This document shows positions 47,799 through 58,183 of a stretch of DNA of 64,000 nucleotides, piece by piece; the stretch's first letter is position 1, and every line of letters starts with the position of its first letter. Below the pieces are notes generated by a model. That model was not told where the DNA came from. It saw only the letters and a list, made by a program, of their open reading frames with translations, and made no database searches. This DNA comes from an uncultured Bacteroidales bacterium (GTDB taxonomy: Bacteria; Bacteroidota; Bacteroidia; Bacteroidales; UBA932), in assembly GCA_949297365.1 (NCBI GenBank), contig CASFSL010000040.1:182900-246899 (forward strand). Reading direction: 5' to 3'. The translations under genes were made by a program, and so were the position numbers.

Positions 47799-49100
47799 CT
47801 AGTTGCTCCCTCCAACAAAATCCACAGATTCTACACCGAATTCAAAAGGTACCGAACTTTGATTCCATGACAGGCCTCCGTCCACTGTATAATATATGGT
47901 ACCGCTCTCTCCCGTGGAAGACATTACGGAGCAGGCTCCCCGTAAGGCATCCCTGAGAAAAGCCACCGATGAGAGAGTTCCGGAAGAATACCCTCCATCG
48001 GCAGGATGGATCTCGTCACTTGTGGCAAGACAGTCCGCGGACACGTACATGACTCCGTCACTTCCTGCGGCCCAGACATAGTTGTCAAAGCAAGCGTCCA
48101 GGGCATTGACGTCGACATCAGAGCTCAATGCCTGCTCCCAAGTCCAGCCTCCGTCCACAGAGCGCAGGACACCCATTGGTCCTGTACCGGACAGATAGAG
48201 CACCGGGCCGGGTGCCGCATAGATATCAGTAGGACGCTGAGAAGACGAAGCCGTGCCAACAGGCATCTCCGACCATGTAGTTCCGCCATCCGGAGAATAC
48301 TCCACAACAGCATTTCCGTCCGCGGCCTGTCCACAGCACCAGACATTCCTGCCGTCCGCTACTGCCAGGGCCGAATACGAGACTACGGATGGTGACTCCC
48401 GGCACACAGACCACGAGCCTCCGCCGTTGACTGTCTTAATAACCATACAGGTATCTGATGTCACAGCCCAGGCCGTATCCTTATCGTGAGCCACAATCGC
48501 AGCGATAGACACCGGACGCGAGGTTCTCAGCGACGAGCCCTGATTGCTCCATGTCGCACCGCCGTCCTTCGTATACAGAATCACCGTCGTACCCCGCAGC
48601 GTATCCGCCTCTCCGGCAATCCAGCAGATCTGGTCATTCACCGCAAAGACATCTTTCAGCCGCACGTCCGGAATCATAGAAGGGGAACCCTGCCGCACCC
48701 AGGACTGTCCGGCATCAGGCGAATACAGAATTGTGCCGTAACCGCTGTCTCCTGTTCCCGCAGCCCAACCGGCAGTTATAATATCCATAACGACATCGCA
48801 GACAGCCTCTCCGCCGGCTGTTATATTAACCTGCTTCATAACAGGATAGTACCCGTCCATCCTATAGCGGAACCCCTGCAGGCCGTCGGGTAGATTCTTA
48901 TAAAAATACGCACCGGCTGCGTCTGTCAGCACTGCCGAGTCTCCGTAGAGTACCGATACTCCTTCCATCGGCTCCCCGGACACGGATGATGTCACATGTC
49001 CGCTCAGACTGCCCCATCCGGCCGTCGGCTTCTTACATCCCGGCAGTGACACCGCCGCCACTGCCAGGAATACCACCAAAATATATACTGTCTTTCTCAT
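47799..49100 (-). CDS. lipoprotein with carboxypeptidase-regulatory-like domain and BNR/YCF48-like repeats
   Basis: 433 residues: lipoprotein signal (SLPGC, Cys22), a CarboxypepD_reg-like domain (SGHVTSSVSGEPMEGVSVL...YFYKNLPDG), then repeated units of the form ILYSPDAGQSWVRQG, ILYTKDGGATWSNQG and VEYSPDGGTTWSEMP with their W-G-x-D-G-x-T-W pattern (beta-propeller, as in YCF48/BNR proteins). A secreted or surface binding protein of unknown partner. It is the most distal gene of the hexosaminidase operon side. Confidence 0.7.
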   Translation of the reverse strand: MRKTVYILVVFLAVAAVSLPGCKKPTAGWGSLSGHVTSSVSGEPMEGVSVLYGDSAVLTDAAGAYFYKNLPDGLQGFRYRMDGYYPVMKQVNITAGGEAVCDVVMDIITAGWAAGTGDSGYGTILYSPDAGQSWVRQGSPSMIPDVRLKDVFAVNDQICWIAGEADTLRGTTVILYTKDGGATWSNQGSSLRTSRPVSIAAIVAHDKDTAWAVTSDTCMVIKTVNGGGSWSVCRESPSVVSYSALAVADGRNVWCCGQAADGNAVVEYSPDGGTTWSEMPVGTASSSQRPTDIYAAPGPVLYLSGTGPMGVLRSVDGGWTWEQALSSDVDVNALDACFDNYVWAAGSDGVMYVSADCLATSDEIHPADGGYSSGTLSSVAFLRDALRGACSVMSSTGESGTIYYTVDGGLSWNQSSVPFEFGVESVDFVGGSN

Positions 49101-49132
49101 AATCGCACTTTACAGCGCGAAAGTAACAATTT

Positions 49133-50410
49133 TTACTTAGACTCTGACAGTATTGCGACGGGCTGTGACACTTCTGTCCTACCTGAAGCCTGTACCCGGT
49201 TGACTGCCGCCGGCTCACCGTCCTCAAACCACTCATCCGGGATATTGATTTCTATAACACTTAGAGGGCCGGGCTCTCCATTGCTGTTGACCGGGCAGCC
49301 GACAGCGACACACTGCTTTGTATCATACACTGTTCCGTCTTCTCCCACCGCATGAAAATATATCGGATCCTCAATATCCACTATATAGAAGATACTCCCA
49401 TATGAAAACAATCCCGATATTACATTCCATCTTACAGCCTCCTCCGCTGTCGTTACTGCCGGATAATACATAGAAAGCAATTCTTCTCCAAATGCCCACA
49501 ACTCATCTTCTGACATCCCGAATCTTATCCAAAAATAAACATCTGTGTTCTCATCCATTGCCACATTGCAAGTCAGATATTTATTGCCGTTTTCATCAAG
49601 TTTGGGAGCAGACCAGTCTATAGTCACCTTCAGACTGTCCGGCAATGCGACCGACGGATCTTTTTCCTGTAGCGGCAATTCAATGACATGTACTCCAGTG
49701 ATTTCAAATCCGTCACTTGTTACAAATCCCACTACCTGATTATCCAATCCGGTCGTACCGCCATAGGTATCATAACTATACTTAAACGGGGCCCTATACA
49801 CACCATCTCCAGACATATAAGGAGTCAAGTCATGCTCATAGTCCCTCATATACTCCACAAAGGCATCCATGTCTCCATACGATGACAGAATGTCTTGCTT
49901 TGATCCTTGAAACACAGCACATATATGTTCATTGCCATAATATGATGCAGCGAGCTGAAACCACGCATTGCTCATATAATCTACGGTAAGGCCGGTGGTG
50001 AGGGCGCAGACCTGAGCCTTGACCGGAGCGGATACCTCGCCCGTTGAAGATACCGCACGGGCATATACCGTATATGGTCCGAAATCCAGAGGTTCGGAGC
50101 AGTCGTACTCCACTGTCGCAACTGTCACGCTGTCCGAAAGCTCGATACGCTGAACTCCGTCCAGCTCTCCGGCCTTGAACGCCACAGAGTCGGTCTTCAT
50201 GTTCACGGCGCGGCATACCGCATACTCAATGGTCTGAGTACCTTCTCCGCACTCAAAATCAAGCTTGAAATATCCGTCCTTCACATCCGAGACTGAGACA
50301 GACACATAATTATCGTCCCCAGAGGAAGTAATCTCTTTATCATCATCCAGAAGGCCGCAGGATGCCAGCGGCAGAAATGCCGCACACATTACTATAAATT
50401 TCTTTTTCAT
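49133..50410 (-). CDS. lipoprotein of unknown function
   Basis: 425 residues with a lipoprotein signal (LPLASC, Cys19), an acidic linker (GLLDDDKEITSSGDD), and repeated fibronectin-type-III/BACON-like beta segments (TIEYAVCRAVN, AGELDGVQRIELSDSV). No enzyme motif seen. Sits 70 nt behind the MFS gene; may bind glycans on the cell surface (inference). Confidence 0.6.
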   Translation of the reverse strand: MKKKFIVMCAAFLPLASCGLLDDDKEITSSGDDNYVSVSVSDVKDGYFKLDFECGEGTQTIEYAVCRAVNMKTDSVAFKAGELDGVQRIELSDSVTVATVEYDCSEPLDFGPYTVYARAVSSTGEVSAPVKAQVCALTTGLTVDYMSNAWFQLAASYYGNEHICAVFQGSKQDILSSYGDMDAFVEYMRDYEHDLTPYMSGDGVYRAPFKYSYDTYGGTTGLDNQVVGFVTSDGFEITGVHVIELPLQEKDPSVALPDSLKVTIDWSAPKLDENGNKYLTCNVAMDENTDVYFWIRFGMSEDELWAFGEELLSMYYPAVTTAEEAVRWNVISGLFSYGSIFYIVDIEDPIYFHAVGEDGTVYDTKQCVAVGCPVNSNGEPGPLSVIEINIPDEWFEDGEPAAVNRVQASGRTEVSQPVAILSESK

Positions 50411-50480
50411 ATCTGATAAGTTTAATGTTTTCAGGTTAATGTAAATATCTCCGCCTTGTGACGCTCTTTTTGATTCCGGA

Positions 50481-51791
50481 CTACGCAGCGGCCTTGCTGT
50501 CGTGCTTGTGCTGGAACATCAGGGCGAACAATATGGCTACCACCAGGGCGTAGGCTGCGAAGAGCCACCAGGCATGACTCCAGCCTGTCATCACGGTATG
50601 CCAGTCAATGACTCCGTCGGCTCCGGGTATCTTATGCGAGTTCACCAGGGCATTGACGACAGCCTGGGCCCCGATAGTGCCGGCTGCCGCTCCCACACCG
50701 TTGGTCATCAGCATGAAGAGTCCCTGGGCACTGGAGCGGATAGAGTTGTCCGTAGTCTGATTGACAAAGAGCGAGCCCGAGATGTTGAAGAAGTCGAAGG
50801 CCACTCCGTACACTATCATGGACAGGACAATCAGCCATACGCCGCTGCCTGGATTGCCGATGGCGAAGAATCCGAAACGCAGCACCCACGCCAGCATGGC
50901 TATGAGCATCACGTTCTTTATACCATAGCGTCTGAGGAAGAACGGTATCAGCAGGATACAAAGGGTCTCCGATATCTGGGACAGGGATATCAGCATATTG
51001 GAATGCTCGACACCGAACGTTCCCTGATATTCGGCCAGGTTGCCGAAGTCCGCCAGGAAGGGATTGGCAAAACCGTTGGTAATCTGCAATGCGACTCCGA
51101 GCAGCATGGAGAAGATGAAAAATACGGCCATCTTTCTCTGTCTGAACAGGGTAAATGCCCTGAGACCCATAGCGTCCACCAATGACTTCCTATGCATCGT
51201 CTTATTCACCGGGCACTCGGGCAGTGTCAGGGTGTACAGAGCCAGGATGATACTCAGAGCACCCGATACCACATACTGCATGGATGTCTCCTGCATGGCC
51301 GCCCCGCCGACTTTTACCAGATCCACGAACCACATGGAGCAGATGAAGCCCACCGTACCCCATACTCTGATAGGCGGAAAGTCCTTAACCGGATCCAGTC
51401 CGGACTTTTCCAGAACCGTATACGATACCGAATTGGATATGGCTATCGTAGGCATGAAGAATGCTATGCTAAGAGTGTAAAGGCCGAAGAGAACTCCGAA
51501 CTCCACGTCCGCTCCGGCTGACACCCCGTATATGCCGGCTCCGATCATAGCCGCTCCGGCCACCGCATGACACAGACCGAGCAGCCTCTGCGCCTGAATC
51601 CACTTGTCGGCTATGATACCCATGATCGCAGGCATGAAGATGGACACAATACCCTGAACGGAATAGAACCATCCGATACGGCTTCCGAAACCAACCTCCG
51701 CAAGATAACGGCCCTGGCTCGTCAGATACGCTCCCCACACTGCGAACTGCAGGAAACTGAGCAGAATCAATTTAAATTTTTGAGCTTTCAT
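50481..51791 (-). CDS. MFS transporter, NupG/nucleoside:H+ symporter type
   Basis: 436 residues, 12 predicted transmembrane helices; KLILLSFLQFAVWGAYLTSQGRYL and PPIRVWGTVGFICSMW are typical of the NupG/XapB family of nucleoside permeases. It sits 6 nt behind the GH20 gene, so an amino-sugar (GlcNAc, chitobiose) or nucleoside substrate are both possible; the context favours an amino sugar, which is inference. Confidence 0.8.
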   Translation of the reverse strand: MKAQKFKLILLSFLQFAVWGAYLTSQGRYLAEVGFGSRIGWFYSVQGIVSIFMPAIMGIIADKWIQAQRLLGLCHAVAGAAMIGAGIYGVSAGADVEFGVLFGLYTLSIAFFMPTIAISNSVSYTVLEKSGLDPVKDFPPIRVWGTVGFICSMWFVDLVKVGGAAMQETSMQYVVSGALSIILALYTLTLPECPVNKTMHRKSLVDAMGLRAFTLFRQRKMAVFFIFSMLLGVALQITNGFANPFLADFGNLAEYQGTFGVEHSNMLISLSQISETLCILLIPFFLRRYGIKNVMLIAMLAWVLRFGFFAIGNPGSGVWLIVLSMIVYGVAFDFFNISGSLFVNQTTDNSIRSSAQGLFMLMTNGVGAAAGTIGAQAVVNALVNSHKIPGADGVIDWHTVMTGWSHAWWLFAAYALVVAILFALMFQHKHDSKAAA

Positions 51792-51797
51792 ACTATA

Positions 51798-53990
51798 TTA
51801 TCTTTCAATCGTCAAACCTCTTAACACCGCAGTATATCCGTCGTTGGAGTCCGTCATGACCATACGTACCTCCTTCACCGGAGACAGCGGCTCGAAGACC
51901 AGCTCTCCGTGATAGAGTTCACCGGCTCTGACAGTCTCGCCGTCAGCCGTCACATACTCCACGTAAGCATCAGTCACATAGAACATACCGGATGACGGAG
52001 CTCCGGATGTGACTGTAATACGGCTGCACTCCACCGGCTGAGCCATTACAAAGGACAGCGTGTCCCCGGCCTGAAGCACCCGGCCCGAATATCCGACGCC
52101 CTCCCTTCCGGCCAGACTCCGCTTGTTGCCGTCAGACAGGGGGAAATTGCTCTCCACCGTCATTTCCGGCTCTAGGTAATCATACAATTCGATATTGGAG
52201 GCCCCTACCGCGATGCTGCTGAGATCGTCGGCGAAGAATGTGGCGAAACGGAAGTCCTCCGGCCTGTCCGTGACTATCTCTCCGCGACATATGGGAGATG
52301 AGGCCGTCGGAGCCGTTGCATCCATGCTGTAACGCACCACAGCGGAAGGATGAGGCGGCCGCACCCGCAGTACCTGAGAGTCAAACGTCACCTCCGGCGG
52401 AGCTACACGGAACGCTATGCCCATACGGTAGAGTCTCTGGAAATGCGCATTGTACAGTCTATTTTCAAAGTCCTCGAAATCGCGGTCCGCTTTGCTGCTC
52501 CAGCCCACCTCGGCCAGAGCGCACAGACGCGGGAAATACTGATACTCCATCAGACGGGGCGGCCAGGCCAGAAGTTCTGTCCACAGTCCGGCCTGTACTC
52601 CGACTATCAGAGCACTGTCCGCAGGAGAGCCCACCAGTATCTCATCCGGTTCCAGGGAATAGGTCTTGGACAAAGGTACTATCCCGGCCCAGCTGTGTCC
52701 TCTCTCCGCAGGAGACTGTTTCATATCCAGATAACAATATTCTCCTATCTGCACCACAGTACGGTACCCCTTTTCCACCGACATACGTCCGCTCTCCACG
52801 CTCCTCCAGGCATACACCATCGTACCCGCATCATAACGGGCATCGGTATTCACTATCTCGTCCCAACCGGCCATCTTCCTGCCGCACCGGGCCAGTATAT
52901 CCTGCATCCTATACACAAACAGGCTGTGCAGTTCCTCCGGTCCGTCCAGACCGTGCTCTTTCATCAGAGCCTGACAGTGCGGGCAGTTGTTCCACGAGGT
53001 ATGGTCCACCTCATCGCCTCCGATATGGATGTACTCCGAAGGAAAGAGAGAGGCTATCTCCTTGAATATGTTGGACAGTATCCTGTAATTCTCCTCCCGA
53101 GCCACACAGAGGACGTTGTCGGTCTCCCCGTTGACACTGATATAAGGCACATCCATGTCGCAGGCCATCTCCGGAAAGACACCGACGAGCGAACGGCTGT
53201 GACCGGGCAGGTCTATCTCCGGGATAATCTCGATATGACGCTCGGCAGCGTACTTCACGACCTTGCGTATCTCCTTCTGGGTATAATATCCACCGTAGCG
53301 GTCATGGCCCTGACCGTAGGCAGCCGGGCTAACCTCATCGTCGCCCCTCCATGCGCCTTTCTCCGTCAGTTGCGGATATTTGCGTATCTCTATCCGCCAG
53401 CCGTTGTCGTCGGCCAGATGCCAGTGGAAGCTGTTGAGCTTGTGGTAAGCCATCCAGTCCAGCAGCCTCAGGACATGCTCCACGTCGAAAAATGTCCGGG
53501 AGACATCCAGCATCGTACCTCTGTAGGCATATCTGGGAGAGTCATCCACCGTCACTCCGTCCAGCACCCAGCGGGTAAGTTCCGGACAGTCTCCTCCATA
53601 AACAGCTGGCGGCATCATCTGCAGCAGGGTCTGGATGCCGTAGAATATCCCGGCACGGTCCGATGCCTCTATGACGACACGATCATTGCCCACTTCCAGC
53701 CTGTAGGCCTCGCTCTCCATTCCTTCGGTCAGACTGAGAATGATGCCGTTATATGTCGGCACACCGTTAACCGGCACCTCAAAGGCAAACACATTCTCCA
53801 GATGCTCCTTAAGGTAGTTCCGTTCAAACTCCAGCTCATCGGACGCGCACACCGAAAGCCCCTTCTCCATCATGAACACACCGTCCTCAGGAGTCACTTT
53901 CAGCGGCTGAGGCACCAGATTGCAATAGGTCTGCGCTGACAGGGCCACTGCGGCGGAGAGCATCAGGCACAATGACAGTATTCTTTTCAT
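51798..53990 (-). CDS. GH20 beta-N-acetylhexosaminidase
   Basis: 730 residues: signal peptide (ends ALSAQ), a GH20b N-domain, the catalytic barrel with Asp326-Glu327 in HIGGDEVDH (polarising Asp and acid), and a C-terminal beta-sandwich region. Releases terminal GlcNAc/GalNAc from glycans. 11 nt behind the GH84 gene. Confidence 0.93.
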   Translation of the reverse strand: MKRILSLCLMLSAAVALSAQTYCNLVPQPLKVTPEDGVFMMEKGLSVCASDELEFERNYLKEHLENVFAFEVPVNGVPTYNGIILSLTEGMESEAYRLEVGNDRVVIEASDRAGIFYGIQTLLQMMPPAVYGGDCPELTRWVLDGVTVDDSPRYAYRGTMLDVSRTFFDVEHVLRLLDWMAYHKLNSFHWHLADDNGWRIEIRKYPQLTEKGAWRGDDEVSPAAYGQGHDRYGGYYTQKEIRKVVKYAAERHIEIIPEIDLPGHSRSLVGVFPEMACDMDVPYISVNGETDNVLCVAREENYRILSNIFKEIASLFPSEYIHIGGDEVDHTSWNNCPHCQALMKEHGLDGPEELHSLFVYRMQDILARCGRKMAGWDEIVNTDARYDAGTMVYAWRSVESGRMSVEKGYRTVVQIGEYCYLDMKQSPAERGHSWAGIVPLSKTYSLEPDEILVGSPADSALIVGVQAGLWTELLAWPPRLMEYQYFPRLCALAEVGWSSKADRDFEDFENRLYNAHFQRLYRMGIAFRVAPPEVTFDSQVLRVRPPHPSAVVRYSMDATAPTASSPICRGEIVTDRPEDFRFATFFADDLSSIAVGASNIELYDYLEPEMTVESNFPLSDGNKRSLAGREGVGYSGRVLQAGDTLSFVMAQPVECSRITVTSGAPSSGMFYVTDAYVEYVTADGETVRAGELYHGELVFEPLSPVKEVRMVMTDSNDGYTAVLRGLTIER

Positions 53991-54001
53991 AAGGCAGCTG
54001 T

Positions 54002-56506
54002 TTACAATATCTCAAAAATATCCGTATCTCCCTCAATCCTGACACGCACCGCATCCGGGCTCAGCGTCAGTCTGCAATAAGGCTCCTCCGTGCTGAGACG
54101 GCCGGCAACGGAACCGTCAGCGGCATATTGAGTTACCGTCACTTCCGAACGCGGCCGGAGCAGCAGGACTTTCTCCACATCCGCCCCGATGCTGTCCTCA
54201 CGGATGATGCCGAACGACAGATCTCCGTCCAGAGCATAATAAGTATAAGGGTTGTTGTCAAAGGCATACACCGCCCTGTCCCTGTCCTGGGCCTGCATGT
54301 CGAAGCCGAGGCTGTCCGGACGGACAGGGTTGACACTGAACGTGCGCACGGCGGCCCAGTTGGTCTTGTCCGACTCAATCTTGCGCAGACGCACATACCG
54401 CGCATCCACCCCGCGGCCCTGCCACCTGATGATGTACTGCCTTTCCAAAGTATCCGCTGTCACATGGAACCATATCTGCCCGTCCTTGGATGCCTCCAGC
54501 ACAGTCCGGTCAAAATAATCCACATCGTCCACCGAATTGCGTCCCTGGAGTATCTCTATCTCTCTCAGGCCCCTTACCAGACCGAGATCCACCCCTATCC
54601 AGTCATCGGTCTGCTGGGCGTATGCAGAGGTATAGAATGTCGTAGAATCGTCATCGAACATCAGTTTGCCCGAGACGGTGCCGGAATTGGCAAATGAGCC
54701 TATGGCCGTATACGAATAGGGACTCCGGCCGGCCACTCTGCGGTAGAACTCGGCCGCCATCCCGTCCATAGCCCTCTCGCAGAACGGATTGAGCTTCATT
54801 GAGCCGGACTTGTGCGCCTCATAGGCCGCTTTCTCCTCAGGGCTCATCAAGTTGGCCGTATAAGCCGACCAGAAAGCAGCATCATCTCCGCTCTCAAACA
54901 CCTTAATCAGTTCAAGAGTCCGGACACCTCTGGCACCCAGCTTGCCGAACTCCTCCAGCCAGGGAGAAAGCTCGCGCATAAGGGCTTCATTGGAACAGTT
55001 CTCGGCCATCTCTTCCGGAGCGGCCTCCACCCTGCGGAACTCCTCCAGCAGAGCGTCGTACTGCTGCTGAGTATAGTCGTCAAAGTCAAAAACCTCCGTC
55101 TCCCAGGACTCATCGCGGCGGTAGCCGGACTCCGTGTCGCATGAATGTATGGCGAATGTCCGGTAAGCCTCCCCGGCATCTTCTCCGGCCAGTACACCGA
55201 GGCCGCGCTCCCAGTTGGCATGAGGATCATAGTCCTCAATGTTCCAGGTATAATCAGCCACACCGTACAAGGCCAGTTTGGAGGCCTCGGCATGTTCCAT
55301 GGGATTGCTTACGAAGCCGCAAAGGTTCTCAGCCGTAAGCGTCTGGTCCAGGCCGTATACGGGACCCTGCATGACGATATGGCGGCAGTAGTCCGTAACC
55401 GGGAAATTCCACCAGTACAGGGCCGGACGCTGTATTCTGGTACCCACCCACTCCAAAGTAGCCGGAGTAAGGTCGCTGCACACATAGTCCCCGGTCCAGA
55501 ATACCCGTACAGAAGGATCCAGTTCCCTGCCGTAGACAGCCAGACTGCCGCGCTCGGTAGGATTGGCCCAGGAACGGTTGTAATCAGTAGGACAGATGAT
55601 AAGCGGAGCCACATCGCCCTTGACCTTCACGAACTCCTCTCCCAGGCGGTTGAGCAGCTCAACCTGACGGTATGGATTGGCCCCGTCTCCGGATATGTCG
55701 TCAAAGAATATAGCGAATGCCCTTACGCCCAGCGCATACATATCCTCAAACTTGGCGACGAGAGCCGCATAGTCCTCCTCATTCCACTTTATGTCCTGAC
55801 CAGGATGTATGGCCCAGACGAAATCCACATAATTGGCCCGGCAGGCCTCTACCAGTTCCTTTATATCAGCGGCCTCGTCCTCCGGGTAAGGCTTTCTCCA
55901 GTCAGGCGAGCTGTGATACGGGTCGTCCTTGGGACCGTATATATAGGTATTCATCTTGTATCTGCCGTAAAAGTCTATCAGCGAAAGGCGGGCTTCATGC
56001 GACCATGGAGTGCCGTAGAATCCCTCGACCACCCCTCTCGCCGGCAAATCCGGCCAGTCATTGACACTCATGCACGGCAGAAGCCCGTTCCCGGACTGAG
56101 CCGCTATCTGACGCAGGGTCTGCAAGCCGTAGAAGACACCCCGCTCATCATAGCCTAGTATAGAGATACCCTTTCCGTCTATCGTAAGCCGGTAAGCGCC
56201 GGACAACTCCCGGACTCCTGCCTTGACCGCTTTTTTCTGTCCGAAATCCACGGTCAGCCTGACCGCTTTCTTATCCCCCGCCGGCAGAAAATCCACCGCA
56301 TCCGCGAATCTTCCGCTCCTGTCCATAAGACGCACCCCTCCGGACACATCCAGAGCCTCCTCATCTGAAAGCATCTCCACCTCATGCGGTGTCGGGTTGA
56401 TTATCGGGTCTTTAGCCTCTGTATTTCCTCCCCATACAGGAAGCGTGAGAACCATCTGAACACAGACAATCAAGAATTTTTTCAAGTAATTCATATCGGT
56501 TTTCAT
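54002..56506 (-). CDS. GH84 O-GlcNAcase-like hexosaminidase
   Basis: 834 residues with signal sequence, an N-terminal beta domain, the GH84 barrel with the paired catalytic aspartates Asp269-Asp270 in FFDDISG, and a C-terminal discoidin (F5/8C-like) domain (VGLDLGLVRGLREIEILQGRN-like pattern). Removes terminal beta-GlcNAc, as Bacteroides GH84 does. The TATCTTTG box at 56519-56526 predicts transcription starting near 56512, so the second Met (56494, MNYLKKFL) is the more likely start. Confidence 0.9.
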   Translation of the reverse strand: MKTDMNYLKKFLIVCVQMVLTLPVWGGNTEAKDPIINPTPHEVEMLSDEEALDVSGGVRLMDRSGRFADAVDFLPAGDKKAVRLTVDFGQKKAVKAGVRELSGAYRLTIDGKGISILGYDERGVFYGLQTLRQIAAQSGNGLLPCMSVNDWPDLPARGVVEGFYGTPWSHEARLSLIDFYGRYKMNTYIYGPKDDPYHSSPDWRKPYPEDEAADIKELVEACRANYVDFVWAIHPGQDIKWNEEDYAALVAKFEDMYALGVRAFAIFFDDISGDGANPYRQVELLNRLGEEFVKVKGDVAPLIICPTDYNRSWANPTERGSLAVYGRELDPSVRVFWTGDYVCSDLTPATLEWVGTRIQRPALYWWNFPVTDYCRHIVMQGPVYGLDQTLTAENLCGFVSNPMEHAEASKLALYGVADYTWNIEDYDPHANWERGLGVLAGEDAGEAYRTFAIHSCDTESGYRRDESWETEVFDFDDYTQQQYDALLEEFRRVEAAPEEMAENCSNEALMRELSPWLEEFGKLGARGVRTLELIKVFESGDDAAFWSAYTANLMSPEEKAAYEAHKSGSMKLNPFCERAMDGMAAEFYRRVAGRSPYSYTAIGSFANSGTVSGKLMFDDDSTTFYTSAYAQQTDDWIGVDLGLVRGLREIEILQGRNSVDDVDYFDRTVLEASKDGQIWFHVTADTLERQYIIRWQGRGVDARYVRLRKIESDKTNWAAVRTFSVNPVRPDSLGFDMQAQDRDRAVYAFDNNPYTYYALDGDLSFGIIREDSIGADVEKVLLLRPRSEVTVTQYAADGSVAGRLSTEEPYCRLTLSPDAVRVRIEGDTDIFEIL

Positions 56507-56518
56507 ATAAAACTATCG

Positions 56519-56526
56519 CAAAGATA
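56519..56526 (-). promoter_or_regulatory. promoter box of the hexosaminidase operon
   Basis: TATCTTTG on the minus strand. It supports a short leader and the internal start at 56494. No firm -33. Confidence 0.55.
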
Positions 56527-56605
56527 ACTTTTAATAGGAAATAATTGGAATAGTTAAAAAAATTGCACTAATTTGCTGCCGATTCTAAAAATATTAGATG
56601 CAATT

Positions 56606-58108
56606 ATGAGCACAGCATTACAGTACAACATCAATCCCCTGGTCAGCGCAATCGGCAAGATGCCCGAGGAGTTCACCAAGGAGGACATAATCAATTTCAT
56701 CACAACCAACGACATACGTGTCGTGAACTTCCGCTATATCGCGGGAGACGGCAGGCTGAAGACCCTCAACTTCCCGGTCAGCAGCCTTCAGTACCTGGAT
56801 CTGATTCTCTCGTTCGGAGAGAGAGTGGACGGCTCCAGCCTCTTCTCGTATATCGAGGCCGGATCGAGTGACCTCTATGTCATTCCCCGTTTCTCCACGG
56901 CCTACATAGATCCGTTTGCCGAGATTCCTACCCTGGGCCTGCTCTGCTCCTACTTCACCAAGGACGGACTGCCTCTGGAAAGCTCTCCGGAGTACACCCT
57001 CCGCAAGGCACACGAGGAATTCAAGAAAACCACAGGCTACACCTTCGAGGCCATGGGCGAGCTGGAGTTCTACGTCATCTACGACGATGACAACTGCTTC
57101 CCCTCGGAGAACCAGCGCGGTTATCACGAGTCCACTCCTTTCACCAAGGTCGAGGCTTTCCGCACCGAGGCCATGAAACTCATCTCGCAGGTCGGTGGAA
57201 ACATCAAGTACGCCCACTCAGAGGTCGGCAACTTCACTCTGGACGGAAAAGTGTACGAGCAGAACGAGATAGAGTTCCTTGTATCGCCAGTCGAGTCTGC
57301 GGCAGACCAGCTGGTAATGGCCAAATGGATCCTCCGCACCCTGGCATGGCAGTACGGTTTCGACATCACTTTCGCACCAAAGATTACAGAGGGAAAGGCC
57401 GGAAGCGGACTGCATTTCCATACCCGCATCATGAACGGAGAGCATTCCGTCATGCTTAAGGACGGACATCTCTCTGACGAGGCCAAAAAGGCTATTGCCG
57501 GCTATATGACCTGCGCGTCATCCCTGACCGCATTCGGCAACGCCAACCCGACATCGTACTTCCGTCTGGTGCCTCATCAGGAGGCTCCCACAAGCATCTG
57601 CTGGGGAGACCGCAACCGTTCCGTACTCGTGCGCGTACCCCTCGGATGGACAGGCAGGAGCGACATGTCCGCCATCGCCAACGGACTGCCCCAGAATCCC
57701 GACATCGTAATGCCCGACAAGCAGACCGTAGAACTCCGCTCAGGCGACGGCTCGGCCGACATCCACCTGATGCTCGCCGGACTGGTAACAGCCGCACGCA
57801 TCGGATTCGAGATGCCCGACGCGCTTGAGATTGCCAGGAAGACCTACGTCGATGTCAATATCCACGATGCCAAGAATGCAGCCGTACTCAACTCACTGGC
57901 ACAGTTGCCGACTTCATGTGCCGAGTCAGCCGACGAACTGGAGAAAAACAGGGCACTGTACGAGGCCAAGGGCGTGTTCTCCAAGAGCATGATCGACGGA
58001 CGCATAGCCATGCTGCGTGCATACAACGATGCCAACATCCGCGAGGAGGTAAAGCGCGACAAGGGTCTGATGATGGAACTGGTAAGACGCTACTATCACT
58101 GCGGATAA
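56606..58108 (+). CDS. glutamine synthetase family protein
   Basis: 500 residues from MSTALQYNINPL. Shows the glutamine synthetase beta-grasp and catalytic domains: MGELEFYVI (Glu of the metal site), AGSGLHFHTRI, RLVPHQEAPTSICWGDRNRS and LAGLVTAARIGFEM. The sequence is the short (type I-like) length; conserved adenylylation Tyr is not obvious. It lacks the C-terminal extension of GSIII. Ammonia assimilation or gamma-glutamylation of another amine (PuuA-like) are both possible. An 11-residue upstream extension is not used. Confidence 0.85.
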   Translation: MSTALQYNINPLVSAIGKMPEEFTKEDIINFITTNDIRVVNFRYIAGDGRLKTLNFPVSSLQYLDLILSFGERVDGSSLFSYIEAGSSDLYVIPRFSTAYIDPFAEIPTLGLLCSYFTKDGLPLESSPEYTLRKAHEEFKKTTGYTFEAMGELEFYVIYDDDNCFPSENQRGYHESTPFTKVEAFRTEAMKLISQVGGNIKYAHSEVGNFTLDGKVYEQNEIEFLVSPVESAADQLVMAKWILRTLAWQYGFDITFAPKITEGKAGSGLHFHTRIMNGEHSVMLKDGHLSDEAKKAIAGYMTCASSLTAFGNANPTSYFRLVPHQEAPTSICWGDRNRSVLVRVPLGWTGRSDMSAIANGLPQNPDIVMPDKQTVELRSGDGSADIHLMLAGLVTAARIGFEMPDALEIARKTYVDVNIHDAKNAAVLNSLAQLPTSCAESADELEKNRALYEAKGVFSKSMIDGRIAMLRAYNDANIREEVKRDKGLMMELVRRYYHCG

Positions 58109-58136
58109 AATAACCCCGCAGCACACGGAGTATTGC

Positions 58137-58183
58137 AAGAATCCCTGCCTGAGCAGCCATCAATGACTACGGCAGGGATTCTT
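58137..58183. terminator. bidirectional terminator, 13-bp perfect stem
   Basis: AAGAATCCCTGCC pairs perfectly with GGCAGGGATTCTT over a 21-nt loop, followed by TATT. The right arm overlaps the last codons of the convergent lipoprotein gene. Confidence 0.85.
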
